Part shown: in pieces, positions 48,901 through 61,400 of the stretch
How positions within the stretch are numbered: position 1 is the stretch's first letter
How the letters are laid out: each line of letters opens with the position of its first letter
Notes under the pieces: model-generated
Database searches by the model: none
What the model was told of the DNA's origin: nothing
The model's input: only the letters and a program-made list of their open reading frames with translations
Program-made: the position numbers and the translations under genes
NCBI RefSeq assembly: GCF_963576545.1
Contig: NW_026870395.1
Coordinates: forward strand, 310,001 to 374,000
Reading direction: 5' to 3'
Length of the DNA: 64,000 nt
Source of the DNA: Limanda limanda
Taxonomy: Eukaryota > Chordata > Actinopteri > Pleuronectiformes > Pleuronectidae

Positions 48901-50743
48901 ATATCTCCTCAGATTTGGGGGAATTTCGTCGGTCGACCTCTTTCGAAGGTCGTACAAGCTCGGGGATGGTACCAATCGATCCGCAGGACCCAAATTAGTC
49001 CAGATGCAACCACTTTCCAAGTCTCTCCGACCTTCACAAAAAAAGTTATTCAAGAATATCTCTTTCTCCTATGTGCTTTCATCCCTAACCCTAACCCTAA
49101 CCCTTCCGAAAGTCGGAGAAGCTCAAGGATGGTACCGATCGATGCGCGCTACCCCATTTAGTGGGGGTAGAGCCTACTTGCAAGTCTCTCCGACCTTCAC
49201 AAAAAAAGTTATTCAAGAATATCTCTTTCTCCTATGTGCTTTCATCCCTAACCCTTCCGAAAGTCGGAGAAGCTCAAGGATGGTACCGATCGATGCGCGC
49301 AACCCCATTTAGTGGGGGTAGAGCCTACTTGCAAGTCTCTCCGACCTTCACAAAAAAAGTTATTCAAGAATATCTCCTCAGATTTGGGGGAATTTCGTCG
49401 GTCGACCTCTTCCGAAGGTCGTACAAGCTCGGGGATGGTACCAATCGATCCGCAGGACCCAAATTAGTCCAGATGCAACCACTTTCCAAGTCTCTCCGAC
49501 CTTCACAAAAAAAGTTATTCAAGAATATCTCTTTCTCCTATGTGCTTTCATCCCTAACCCTAACCCTAACCCTTCCGAAAGTCGGAGAAGCTCAAGGATG
49601 GTACCGATCGATGCGCGCTACCCCATTTAGTGGGGGTAGAGCCTACTTGCAAGTCTCTCCGACCTTCACAAAAAAAGTTATTCAAGAATATCTCTTTCTC
49701 CTATGTGCTTTCATCCCTAACCCTAACCCTAACCCTTCCGAAAGTCGGAGAAGCTCAAGGATGGTACCGATCGATGCGCGCAACCCCATTTAGTGGGGGT
49801 AGAGCCTACTTGCAAGTCTCTCCGACCTTCACAAAAAAAGTTATTCAAGAATATCTCCTCAGATTTGGGGGAATTTCGTCGGTCGACCTCTTTCGAAGGT
49901 CGTACAAGCTCGGGGATGGTACCAATCGATCTGCAGGACCCAAATTAGTCCAGATGCAACCACTTTCCAAGTCTCTCCGACCTTCACAAAAAAAGTTATT
50001 CAAGAATATCTCTTTCTCCTATGTGCTTTCATCCCTAACCCTAACCCTAACCCTTCCGAAAGTCGGAGAAGCTCAAGGATGGTACTGATCGATGCGCGCT
50101 ACCCCATTTAGTGGGGGTAGAGCCTACTTGCAAGTCTCTCCGACCTTCACAAAAAACGTTATTCAAGAATATCTCTTTCTCCTATGTGCTTTCATCCCTA
50201 ACCCTAACCCTAACCCTTCCGAAAGTCGGAGAAGCTCAAGGATGGTACCGATCGATGCGCGCAACCCCATTTAGTGGGGGTAGAGCCTACTTGCAAGTCT
50301 CTCCGACCTTCACAAAAAAAGTTATTCAAGAATATCTCCTCAGATTTGGGGGAATTTCGTCGGTCGACCTCTTCCGAAGGTCGTACAAGCTCGGGGATGG
50401 TACCAATCGATCCGCAGGACCCAAATTAGTCCAGATGCAACCACTTTCCAAGTCTCTCCGACCTTCACAAAAAAAGTTATTCAAGAATATCTCTTTCTCC
50501 TATGTGCTTTCATCCCTAACCCTAACCCTAACCCTTCCGAAAGTCGGAGAAGCTCAAAGATGGTACCGATCGATGCGCGTTACCCCATTTAGTGGGGGTA
50601 GAGCCTACTTGCAAGTCTCTCCGACCTTCACAAAAAAAGTTATTCAAGAATATCTCTTTCTCCTATGTGCTTTCATCCCTTACCCTTCCGAAAGTCGGAG
50701 AAGCTCAAGGATGGTACCGATCGATGCGCGCAACCCCATTTAG
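48900..50743 (+). repeat. 7,206-bp higher-order repeat, partial copy V
   Basis: From about 48.8 kb the order and markers match 26.7-28.66 kb of copy I (offset 22,099, then 22,087 after a two-repeat loss at 49246). Shared markers: B with CTTTCGAAGG and GATCTGCAGG (49854), AAAAAACGTT (50151 region), CTCAAAGATGG (50555) and a one-repeat tract (50677, here mutated to CCCTTA). It ends where domain four begins. The A near 50090 reads GGTACTGATCG. Confidence 0.8.
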
Positions 50744-51217
50744 TGGGGGTAGAGCCTACTTGCAAGTCTCTCCGACCTTCACAAAAAAAGTTATTCAAGA
50801 ATATCTCCTCAGATTTGGGGGAATTTCGTCGGTCGACCTCTTTCGAAGGTCGTACAAGCTCGGGGATGGTACCAATCGATCCGCAGGACCCAAATTAGTC
50901 CAGATGCAACCACTTTCCAAGTCTCTCCGACCTTCACAAAAAAAGTTATTCAAGAATATCTCTTTCTCCTATGTGCTTTCATCCCTAACCCTAACCCTTC
51001 CGAAAGTCGGAGAAGCTCAAGGATGGTACCGATCGATGCGCGCTACCCCATTTAGTGGGGGTAGAGCCTACTTGCAAGTCTCTCCGACCTTCACAAAAAA
51101 AGTTATTCAAGAATATCTCTTTCTCCTATGTGCTTTCATCCCTAACCCTAACCCTAACCCTTCCGAAAGTCGGAGAAGCTCAAGGATGGTACTGATCGAT
51201 GCGCGCTACCCCATTTA

Positions 51218-54200
51218 GTGGGGGTAGAGCCTACTTGCAAGTCTCTCCGACCTTCACAAAAAAAGTTATTCAAGAATATCTCCTCAGATTTGGGGGAATT
51301 TCGTCGGTCGACCTCTTCCGAAGGTCGTACAAGCTCGGGGATGGTACCAATCGATCCGCAGGACCCAAATTAGTCCAGATGCAACCACTTTCCAAGTCTC
51401 TCCGACCTTCACAAAAAAAGTTATTCAAGAATATCTCTTCCTCCTATGTGCTTTCATCCCTAACCCTAACCCTAATCCTTCCGAAAGTCGGAGAAGCTCA
51501 AGAATGGTACCGATCGATGTGCGCTACCCCATTTAGTGGGGGTAGAGCCTACTTGCAAGTCTCTCCGACCTTCACAAAAAAAGTTATTCAAGAATATCTC
51601 TTTCTCCTATGTGCTTTCATCCCTAACCCTAACCCTAACCCTTCCGAAAGTCGGAGAAGCTCAAGGATGGTACCGATCGATGCGCGCTACCCCATTTAGT
51701 GGGGGTAGAGCCTACTTGCAAGTCTCTCCGACCTTCACAAAAAAAGTTATTCAAGAATATCTCTTTCTCCTATGTGCTTTCATCCCTAACCCTAACCCTA
51801 ACCCTTCCGAAAGTCGGAGAAGCTCAAAGATGGTACCGATCGATGCGCGCTACCCCATTTAGTGGGGGTAGAGCCTACTTGCAAGTCTCTCCGACCTTCA
51901 CAAAAAAAGTTATTCAAGAATATCTCTTTCTCCTATGTGCTTTCATCCCTAACCCTAACCCTTCCGAAAGTCGGAGAAGCTCAAGGATGGTACTGGTCGA
52001 TGCGTGCAACCCCATTTAGTGGGGGTAGAGCCTACTTGCAAGTCTCTCCGACCTTCACAAAAAAAGTTATTCAAGAATATCTCCTCAGATTTGGGGGAAT
52101 TTCGTCGGTCGACCTCTTCCGAAGGTCGTACAAGCTCGGGGATGGTACCAATCGATCCGCAGGACCCAAATTAGTCCAGATGCAACCACTTTCCAAGTCT
52201 CTCCGACCTTCACAAAAAAAGTTATTCAAGAATATCTCTTTCTCCTATGTGCTTTCATCCCTAACCCTAACCCTAACCCTTCCGAAAGTCGGAGAAGCTC
52301 AAGGATGGTACCGATCGATGCGCGCTACCCCATTTAGTGGGGGTAGAGCCTACTTGCAAGTCTCTCCGACCTTCACAAAAAAAGTTATTCAAGAATATCT
52401 CTTTCTCCTATGTGCTTTCATCCCTAACCCTAACCCTAACCCTTCCGAAAGTCGGAGAAGCTCAAGGATGGTACCGATCGATGCGCGCAACCCCATTTAG
52501 TGGGGGTAGAGCCTACTTGCAAGTCTCTCCGACCTTCACAAAAAAAGTTATTCAAGAATATCTCCTCAGATTTGGGGGAATTTCGTCGGTCGACCTCTTT
52601 CGAAGGTCGTACAAGCTCGGGGATGGTACCAATCGATCCGCAGGACCCAAATTAGTCCAGATGCAACCACTTTCCAAGTCTCTCCGACCTTCACAAAAAA
52701 AGTTATTCAAGAATATCTCTTTCTCCTATGTGCTTTCATCCCTAACCCTAACCCTAACCCTTCCGAAAGTCGGAGAAGCTCAAGGATGGTACCGATCGAT
52801 GCGCGCTACCCCATTTAGTGGGGGTAGAGCCTACTTGCAAGTCTCTCCGACCTTCACAAAAAAAGTTATTCAAGAATATCTCTTTCTCCTATGTGCTTTC
52901 ATCCCTAACCCTAACCCTAACCCTTCCGAAAGTCGGAGAAGCTCAAGGATGGTACCGATCGATGCGCGCAACCCCATTTAGTGGGGGTAGAGCCTACTTG
53001 CAAGTCTCTCCGACCTTCACAAAAAAAGTTATTCAAGAATATCTCCTCAGATTTGGGGGAATTTCGTCGGTCGACCTCTTCCAAAGGTCGTACAAGCTCG
53101 GGGATGGTACCAATCGATCTGCAGGACCCAAATTAGTCCAGATGCAACCACTTTCCAAGTCTCTCCGACCTTCACAAAAAAAGTTATTCAAGAATATCTC
53201 TTTCTCCTATGTGCTTTCATCCCTAACCCTAACCCTAACCCTTCCGAAAGTCGGAGAAGCTCAAAGATGGTACCGATCGATGCGCGCTACCCCATTTAGT
53301 GGGGGTAGAGCCTACTTGCAAGTCTCTCCGACCTTCACAAAAAAAGTTATTCAAGAATATCTCTTTCTCCTATGTGCTTTCATCCCTAACCCTAACCCTA
53401 ACCCTTCCGAAAGTCGGAGAAGCTCAAGGATGGTACCGATCGATGCGCGCAACCCCATTTAGTGGGGGTAGAGCCTACTTGCAAGTCTCTCCGACCTTCA
53501 CAAAAAAAGTTATTCAAGAATATCTCCTCAGATTTGGGGGAATTTCGTCGGTCGACCTCTTTCGAAGGTCGTACAAGCTCGGGGATGGTACCAATCGATC
53601 CGCAGGACCCAAATTAGTCCAGATGCAACCACTTTCCAAGTCTCTCCGACCTTCACAAAAAAAGTTATTCAAGAATATCTCTTTCTCCTATGTGCTTTCA
53701 TCCCTAACCCTAACCCTAACCCTTCCGAAAGTCGGAGAAGCTCAAGGATGGTACCGATCGATGCGCGCTACCCCATTTAGTGGGGGTAGAGCCTACTTGC
53801 AAGTCTCTCCGACCTTCACAAAAAAAGTTATTCAAGAATATCTCTTTCTCCTATGTGCTTTCATCCCTAACCCTAACCCTAACCCTTCCGAAAGTCGGAG
53901 AAGCTCAAGGATGGTACCGATCGATGCGCGCTACCCCATTTAGTGGGGGTAGAGCCTACTTGCAAGTCTCTCCGACCTTCACAAAAAAAGTTATTCAAGA
54001 ATATCTCCTCAGATTTGGGGGAATTTCGTCGGTCGACCTCTTCCGAAGGTCGTACAAGCTCGGGGATGGTACCAATCGATCCGCAGGACCCAAATTAGTC
54101 CAGATGCAACCACTTTCCAAGTCTCTCCGACCTTCACAAAAAAAGTTATTCAAGAATATCTCTTTCTCCTATGTGCTTTCATCCCTAACCCTAACCCTAA

Positions 54201-57149
54201 TCCTTCCGAAAGTCGGAGAAGCTCAAGGATGGTACCGATCGATGTGCGCTACCCCATTTAGTGGGGGTAGAGCCTACTTGCAAGTCTCTCCGACCTTCAC
54301 AAAAAAAGTTATTCAAGAATATCTCTTTCTCCTATGTGCTTTCATCCCTAACCCTAACCCTAACCCTTCCGAAAGTCGGAGAAGCTCAAGGATGGTACCG
54401 ATCGATGCGCGCTACCCCATTTAGTGGGGGTAGAGCCTACTTGCAAGTCTCTCCGACCTTCACAAAAAAAGTTATTCAAGAATATCTCTTTCTCCTATGT
54501 GCTTTCATCCCTAACCCTAACCCTAACCCTTCCGAAAGTCGGAGAAGCTCAAGGATGGTACCGATCGATGCGCGCTACCCCATTTAGTGGGGGTAGAGCC
54601 TACTTGCAAGTCTCTCCGACCTTCACAAAAAAAGTTATTCAAGAATATCTCTTTCTCCTATGTGCTTTCATCCCTAACCCTAACCCTAACCCTTCCGAAA
54701 GTCGGAGAAGCTCAAGGATGGTACTGGTCGATGCGTGCAACCCCATTTAGTGGGGGTAGAGCCTACTTGCAAGTCTCTCCGACCTTCACAAAAAAAGTTA
54801 TTCAAGAATATCTCCTCAGATTTGGGGGAATTTCGTCGGTCGACCTCTTCCGAAGGTCGTACAAGCTCGGGGATGGTACCAATCGATCCGCAGGACCCAA
54901 ATTAGTCCAGATGCAACCACTTTCCAAGTCTCTCCGACCTTCACAAAAAAAGTTATTCAAGAATATCTCTTTCTCCTATGTGCTTTCATCCCTAACCCTA
55001 ACCCTAACCCTTCCGAAAGTCGGAGAAGCTCAAGGATGGTACCGATCGATGCGCGCTACCCCATTTAGTGGGGGTAGAGCCTACTTGCAAGTCTCTCCGA
55101 CCTTCACAAAAAAATTTATTCAAGAATATCTCTTTCTCCTATGTGCTTTCATCCCTAACCCTAACCCTAACCCTTCCGAAAGTCGGAGAAGCTCAAGGAT
55201 GGTACCGATCGATGCGCGCAACCCCATTTAGTGGGGGTAGAGCCTACTTGCAAGTCTCTCCGACCTTCACAAAAAAAGTTATTCAAGAATATCTCCTCAG
55301 ATTTGGGGGAATTTCGTCGGTCGACCTCTTTCGAAGGTCGTACAAGCTCGGGGATGGTACCAATCGATCCGCAGGACCCAAATTAGTCCAGATGCAACCA
55401 CTTTCCAAGTCTCTCCGACCTTCACAAAAAAAGTTATTCAAGAATATCTCTTTCTCCTATGTGCTTTCATCCCTAACCCTAACCCTAACCCTTCCGAAAG
55501 TCGGAGAAGCTCAAGGATGGTACCGATCGATGCGCGCTACCCCATTTAGTGGGAGTAGAGCCTACTTGCAAGTCTCTCCGACCTTCACAAAAAAAGTTAT
55601 TCAAGAATATCTCTTTCTCCTATGTGCTTTCATCCCTAACCCTAACCCTTCCGAAAGTCGGAGAAGCTCAAGGATGGTACCGATCGATGCGCGCAACCCC
55701 ATTTAGTGGGGGTAGAGCCTACTTGCAAGTCTCTCCGACCTTCACAAAAAAAGTTATTCAAGAATATCTCCTCAGATTTGGGGGAATTTCGTCGGTCGAC
55801 CTCTTCCGAAGGTCGTACAAGCTCGGGGATGGTACCAATCGATCCGCAGGACCCAAATTAGTCCAGATGCAACCACTTTCCAAGTCTCTCCGACCTTCAC
55901 AAAAAAAGTTATTCAAGAATATCTCTTTCTCCTATGTGCTTTCATCCCTAACCCTAACCCTAACCCTTCCGAAAGTCGGAGAAGCTCAAAGATGGTACCG
56001 ATCGATGCGCGCTACCCCATTTAGTGGGGGTAGAGCCTACTTGCAAGTCTCTCCGACCTTCACAAAAAAAGTTATTCAAGAATATCTCTTTCTCCTATGT
56101 GCTTTCATCCCTAACCCTAACCCTAACCCTTCCGAAAGTCGGAGAAGCTCAAGGATGGTACCGATCGATGCGCGCAACCCCATTTAGTGGGGGTAGAGCC
56201 TACTTGCAAGTCTCTCCGACCTTCACAAAAAAAGTTATTCAAGAATATCTCCTCAGATTTGGGGGAATTTCGTCGGTCGACCTCTTTCGAAGGTCGTACA
56301 AGCTCGGGGATGGTACCAATCGATCCGCAGGACCCAAATTAGTCCAGATGCAACCACTTTCCAAGTCTCTCCGACCTTCACAAAAAAAGTTATTCAAGAA
56401 TATCTCTTTCTCCTATGTGCTTTCATCCCTAACCCTAACCCTAACCCTTCCGAAAGTCGGAGAAGCTCAAGGATGGTACCGATCGATGCGCGCTACCCCA
56501 TTTAGTGGGGGTAGAGCCTACTTGCAAGTCTCTCCGACCTTCACAAAAAAAGTTATTCAAGAATATCTCTTTCTCCTATGTGCTTTCATCCCTAACCCTA
56601 ACCCTAACCCTTCCGAAAGTCGGAGAAGCTCAAGGATGGTACCGATCGATGCGCGCTACCCCATTTAGTGGGGGTAGAGCCTACTTGCAAGTCTCTCCGA
56701 CCTTCACAAAAAAAGTTATTCAAGAATATCTCCTCAGATTTGGGGGAATTTCGTCGGTCGACCTCTTCCGAAGGTCGTACAAGCTCGGGGATGGTACCAA
56801 TCGATCCGCAGGACCCAAATTAGTCCAGATGCAACCACTTTCCAAGTCTCTCCGACCTTCACAAAAAAAGTTATTCAAGAATATCTCTTTCTCCTATGTG
56901 CTTTCATCCCTAACCCTAACCCTAATCCTTCCGAAAGTCGGAGAAGCTCAAGGATGGTACCGATCGATGTGCGCTACCCCATTTAGTGGGGGTAGAGCCT
57001 ACTTGCAAGTCTCTCCGACCTTCACAAAAAAAGTTATTCAAGAATATCTCTTTCTCCTATGTGCTTTCATCCCTAACCCTAACCCTAACCCTTCCGAAAG
57101 TCGGAGAAGCTCAAGGATGGTACCGATCGATGCGCGCTACCCCATTTAG
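51218..57149 (+). repeat. Higher-order repeat, 2,725 bp, two copies and part of a third
   Basis: Copies start at about 51218, 53943 and 56668. Each full copy has 12 A + 5 B. Shared markers at this spacing: CCTAATCCTT (51472, 54199, 56925), GATGTGCGC (51518, 54242, 56967), and CTGGTCGATGCGTGC (51993, 54724; not reached in the third). CTCAAAGATGG pairs 53264 with 55989. Telomeric tract lengths differ between copies (two repeats at 51947 and 55634). The third copy diverges after about 57149. Confidence 0.87.
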
Positions 57150-58430
57150 TGGGGGTAAAGCCTACTTGCAAGTCTCTCCGACCTTCACAAAAAAAGTTAT
57201 TCAAGAATATCTCTTTCTCCTATGTGCTTTCATCCCTAACCCTAACCCTAACCCTTCCGAAAGTCGGAGAAGCTCAAGGATGGTACCGATCGATGCGCGC
57301 TACCCCATTTAGTGGGGGTAAAGCCTACTTGCAAGTCTCTCCGACCTTCACAAAAAAAGTTATTCAAGAATATCTCCTCAGATTTGGGGGAATTTCGTCG
57401 GTCGACCTCTTCCGAAGGTCGTACAAGCTCGGGGATGGTACCAATCGATCTGCAGGACCCAAATTAGTCCAGATGCAACCACTTTCCAAGTCTCTCCGAC
57501 CTTCACAAAAAAAGTTATTCAAGAATATCTCTTTCTCCTATGTGCTTTCATCCCTAACCCTAACCCTAACCCTTCCGAAAGTCGGAGAAGCTCAAGGATG
57601 GTACCGATCGATGCGCGCTACCCCATTTAGTGGGGGTAGAGCCTACTTGCAAGTCTCTCCGACCCTCACAAAAAAAGTTATTAAAGAATATCTCTTTCTC
57701 CTATGTGCTTTCATCCCTAACCCTAACCCTAACCCTTCCGAAAGTCGGAGAAGCTCAAGGATGGTACCGATCGATGCGCGCTACCCCATTTAGTGGGGGT
57801 AGAGCCTACTTGCAAGTCTCTCCGACCTTCACAAAAAAAGTTATTCAAGAATATCTCTTTCTCCTATGTGCTTTCATCCCTAACCCTAACCCTAACCCTT
57901 CCGAAAGTCGGAGAAGCTCAAGGATGGTACCGATCGATGCGCGCTACCCCATTTAGTGGGGGTAGAGCCTACTTGCAAGTCTCTCCGACCTTCACAAAAA
58001 AAGTTATTCAAGAATATCTCTTTCTCCTATGTGCTTTCATCCCTAACCCTAACCCTAACCCTTCCGAAAGTCGGAGAAGCTCAAGGATGGTACCGATCGA
58101 TGCGCGCAACCCCATTTAGTGGGGGTAGAGCCTACTTGCAAGTCTCTCCGACCTTCACAAAAAAAGTTATTCAAGAATATCTCCTCAGATTTGGGGGAAT
58201 TTCGTCGGTCGACCTCTTCCGAAGGTCGTACAAGCTCGGGGATGGTACCAATCGATCAGCAGGACCCAAATTAGTCCAGATGCAACCACTTTCCAAGTCT
58301 CTCCGACCTTCACAAAAAAAGTTATTCAAGAATATCTCTTTCTCCTATGTGCTTTCATCCCTAACCCTAACCCTTCCGAAAGTCGGAGAAGCTCAAGGAT
58401 GGTACCGATCGATGCGCGCTACCCCATTTA
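57150..58430 (+). repeat. Transitional monomers between the 2,725-bp and 2,413-bp repeats
   Basis: A run of A and two B (57373, 58180) that fits neither neighbouring period well. Variants: GGGGGTAAAGCC (57157 and 57320 region), CCGACCCTCAC and TTATTAAAGAAT (57661 and 57680 region, a private copy), and GATCAGCAGG in the B at 58180. The last recurs in the B at 63475 (offset 5,295 bp), so the transition and the right end of the window are related. Confidence 0.75.
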
Positions 58431-61400
58431 GTGGGGGTAGAGCCTACTTGCAAGTCTCTCCGACCTTCACAAAAAAAGTTATTCAAGAATATCTCTTTCT
58501 CCTATGTGCTTTCATCCCTAACCCTAACCCTAACCCTTCCGAAAGTCGGAGAAGCTCAAGGATGGTACCGATCGATGTGCGCAACCCCATTTAGTGGGGG
58601 TAGAGCCTACTTGCAAGTCTCTCCGACCTTCACAAAAAAAGTTATTCAAGAATATCTCCTCAGATTTGGGGGAATTTCGTCGGTCGACCTCTTTCGAAGG
58701 TCGTACAAGCTCGGGGATGGTACCAATCGATCCGCAGGACCCAAATTAGTCCAGATGCAACCACTTTCCAAGTCTCTCCGACCTTCACAAAAAAAGTTAT
58801 TCAAGAATATCTCTTTCTCCTATGTGCTTTCATCCCTAACCCTAACCCTAACCCTTCCGAAAGTCGGAGAAGCTCAAGGATGGTACCGATCGATGCGCGC
58901 TACCCCATTTAGTGGGGGTAGAGCCTACTTGCAAGTCTCTCCGACCTTCACAAAAAAAGTTATTCAAGAATATCTCCTCAGATTTGGGGGAATTTCGTCG
59001 GTCGACCTCTTCCGAAGGTCGTACAAGCTCGGGGATGGTACCAATCGATCCGCAGGACCCAAATTAGTCCAGATGCAACCACTTTCCAAGTCTCTCCGAC
59101 CTTCACAAAAAAAGTTATTCAAGAATATCTCTTTCTCCTATGTGCTTTCATCCCTAACCCTAACCCTAATCCTTCCGAAAGTCGGAGAAGCTCAAGGATG
59201 GTACCGATCGATGTGCGCTACCCCATTTAGTGGGGGTAGAGCCTACTTGCAAGTCTCTCCGACCTTCACAAAAAAAGTTATTCAAGAATATCTCTTTCTC
59301 CTATGTGCTTTCATCCCTAACCCTAACCCTAACCCTTCCGAAAGTCGGAGAAGCTCAAGGATGGTACCGATCGATGCGCGCTACCCCATTTAGTGGGGGT
59401 AGAGCCTACTTGCAAGTCTCTCCGACCTTCACAAAAAAAGTTATTCAAGAATATCTCTTTCTCCTATGTGCTTTCATCCCTAACCCTAACCCTAACCCTT
59501 CCGAAAGTCGGAGAAGCTCAAGGATGGTACCGATCGATGCGCGCTACCCCATTTAGTGGGGGTAGAGCCTACTTGCAAGTCTCTCCGACCTTCACAAAAA
59601 AAGTTATTCAAGAATATCTCTTTCTCCTATGTGCTTTCATCCCTAACCCTAACCCTAACCCTTCCGAAAGTCGGAGAAGCTCAAGGATGGTACCGATCGA
59701 TGCGCGCTACCCCATTTAGTGGGGGTAAAGCCTACTTGCAAGTCTCTCCGACCTTCACAAAAAAAGTTATTCAAGAATATCTCCTCAGATTTGGGGGAAT
59801 TTCGTCGGTCGACCTCTTCCGAAGGTCGTACAAGCTCGGGGATGGTACCAATCGATCCGCAGGACCCAAATTAGTCCAGATGCAACCACTTTCCAAGTCT
59901 CTCCGACCTTCACAAAAAAAGTTATTCAAGAATATCTCTTTCTCCTATGTGCTTTCATCCCTAACCCTAACCCTAACCCTTCCGAAAGTCGGAGAAGCTC
60001 AAGGATGGTACCGATCGATGCGTGCTACCCCATTTAGTGGGGGTAGAGCCTACTTGCAAGTCTCTCCGACCTTCACAAAAAACGTTATTCAAGAATATCT
60101 CTTTCTCCTATGTGCTTTCATCCCTAACCCTAACCCTAACCCTTCCGAAAGTCGGAGAAGCTCAAGGATGGTACCGATCGATGCGCGCTACCCCATTTAG
60201 TGGGGGTAGAGCCTACTTGCAAGTCTCTCCGACCTTCACAAAAAAAGTTATTCAAGAATATCTCCTCAGATTTGGGGGAATTTCGTCGGTCGACCTCTTC
60301 CGAAGGTCGTACAAGCTCGGGGATGGTACCAATCGATCTGCAGGACCCAAATTAGTCCAGATGCAACCACTTTCCAAGTCTCTCCGACCTTCACAAAAAA
60401 AGTTATTCAAGAATATCTCTTTCTCCTATGTGCTTTCATCCCTAACCCTAACCCTAACCCTTCCGAAAGTCGGAGAAGCTCAAGGATGGTACCGATCGAT
60501 GCGCGCTACCCCATTTAGTGGGGGTAGAGCCTACTTGCAAGTCTCTCCGACCTTCACAAAAAAAGTTATTCAAGAATATCTCTTTCTCCTATGTGCTTTC
60601 ATCCCTAACCCTAACCCTAACCCTTCCGAAAGTCGGAGAAGCTCAAGGATGGTACCGATCGATGCGCGCTACCCCATTTAGTGGGGGTAGAGCCTACTTG
60701 CAAGTCTCTCCGACCTTCACAAAAAAAGTTATTCAAGAATATCTCTTTCTCCTATGTGCTTTCATCCCTAACCCTAACCCTAACCCTTCCGAAAGTCGGA
60801 GAAGCTCAAGGATGGTACCGATCGATGCGCGCTACCCCATTTAGTGGGGGTAGAGCCTACTTGCAAGTCTCTCCGACCTTCACAAAAAAAGTTATTCAAG
60901 AATATCTCTTTCTCCTATGTGCTTTCATCCCTAACCCTAACCCTAACCCTTCCGAAAGTCGGAGAAGCTCAAGGATGGTACCGATCGATGTGCGCAACCC
61001 CATTTAGTGGGGGTAGAGCCTACTTGCAAGTCTCTCCGACCTTCACAAAAAAAGTTATTCAAGAATATCTCCTCAGATTTGGGGGAATTTCGTCGGTCGA
61101 CCTCTTTCGAAGGTCGTACAAGCTCGGGGATGGTACCAATCGATCCGCAGGACCCAAATTAGTCCAGATGCAACCACTTTCCAAGTCTCTCCGACCTTCA
61201 CAAAAAAAGTTATTCAAGAATATCTCTTTCTCCTATGTGCTTTCATCCCTAACCCTAACCCTAACCCTTCCGAAAGTCGGAGAAGCTCAAGGATGGTACC
61301 GATCGATGCGCGCTACCCCATTTAGTGGGGGTAGAGCCTACTTGCAAGTCTCTCCGACCTTCACAAAAAAAGTTATTCAAGAATATCTCCTCAGATTTGG

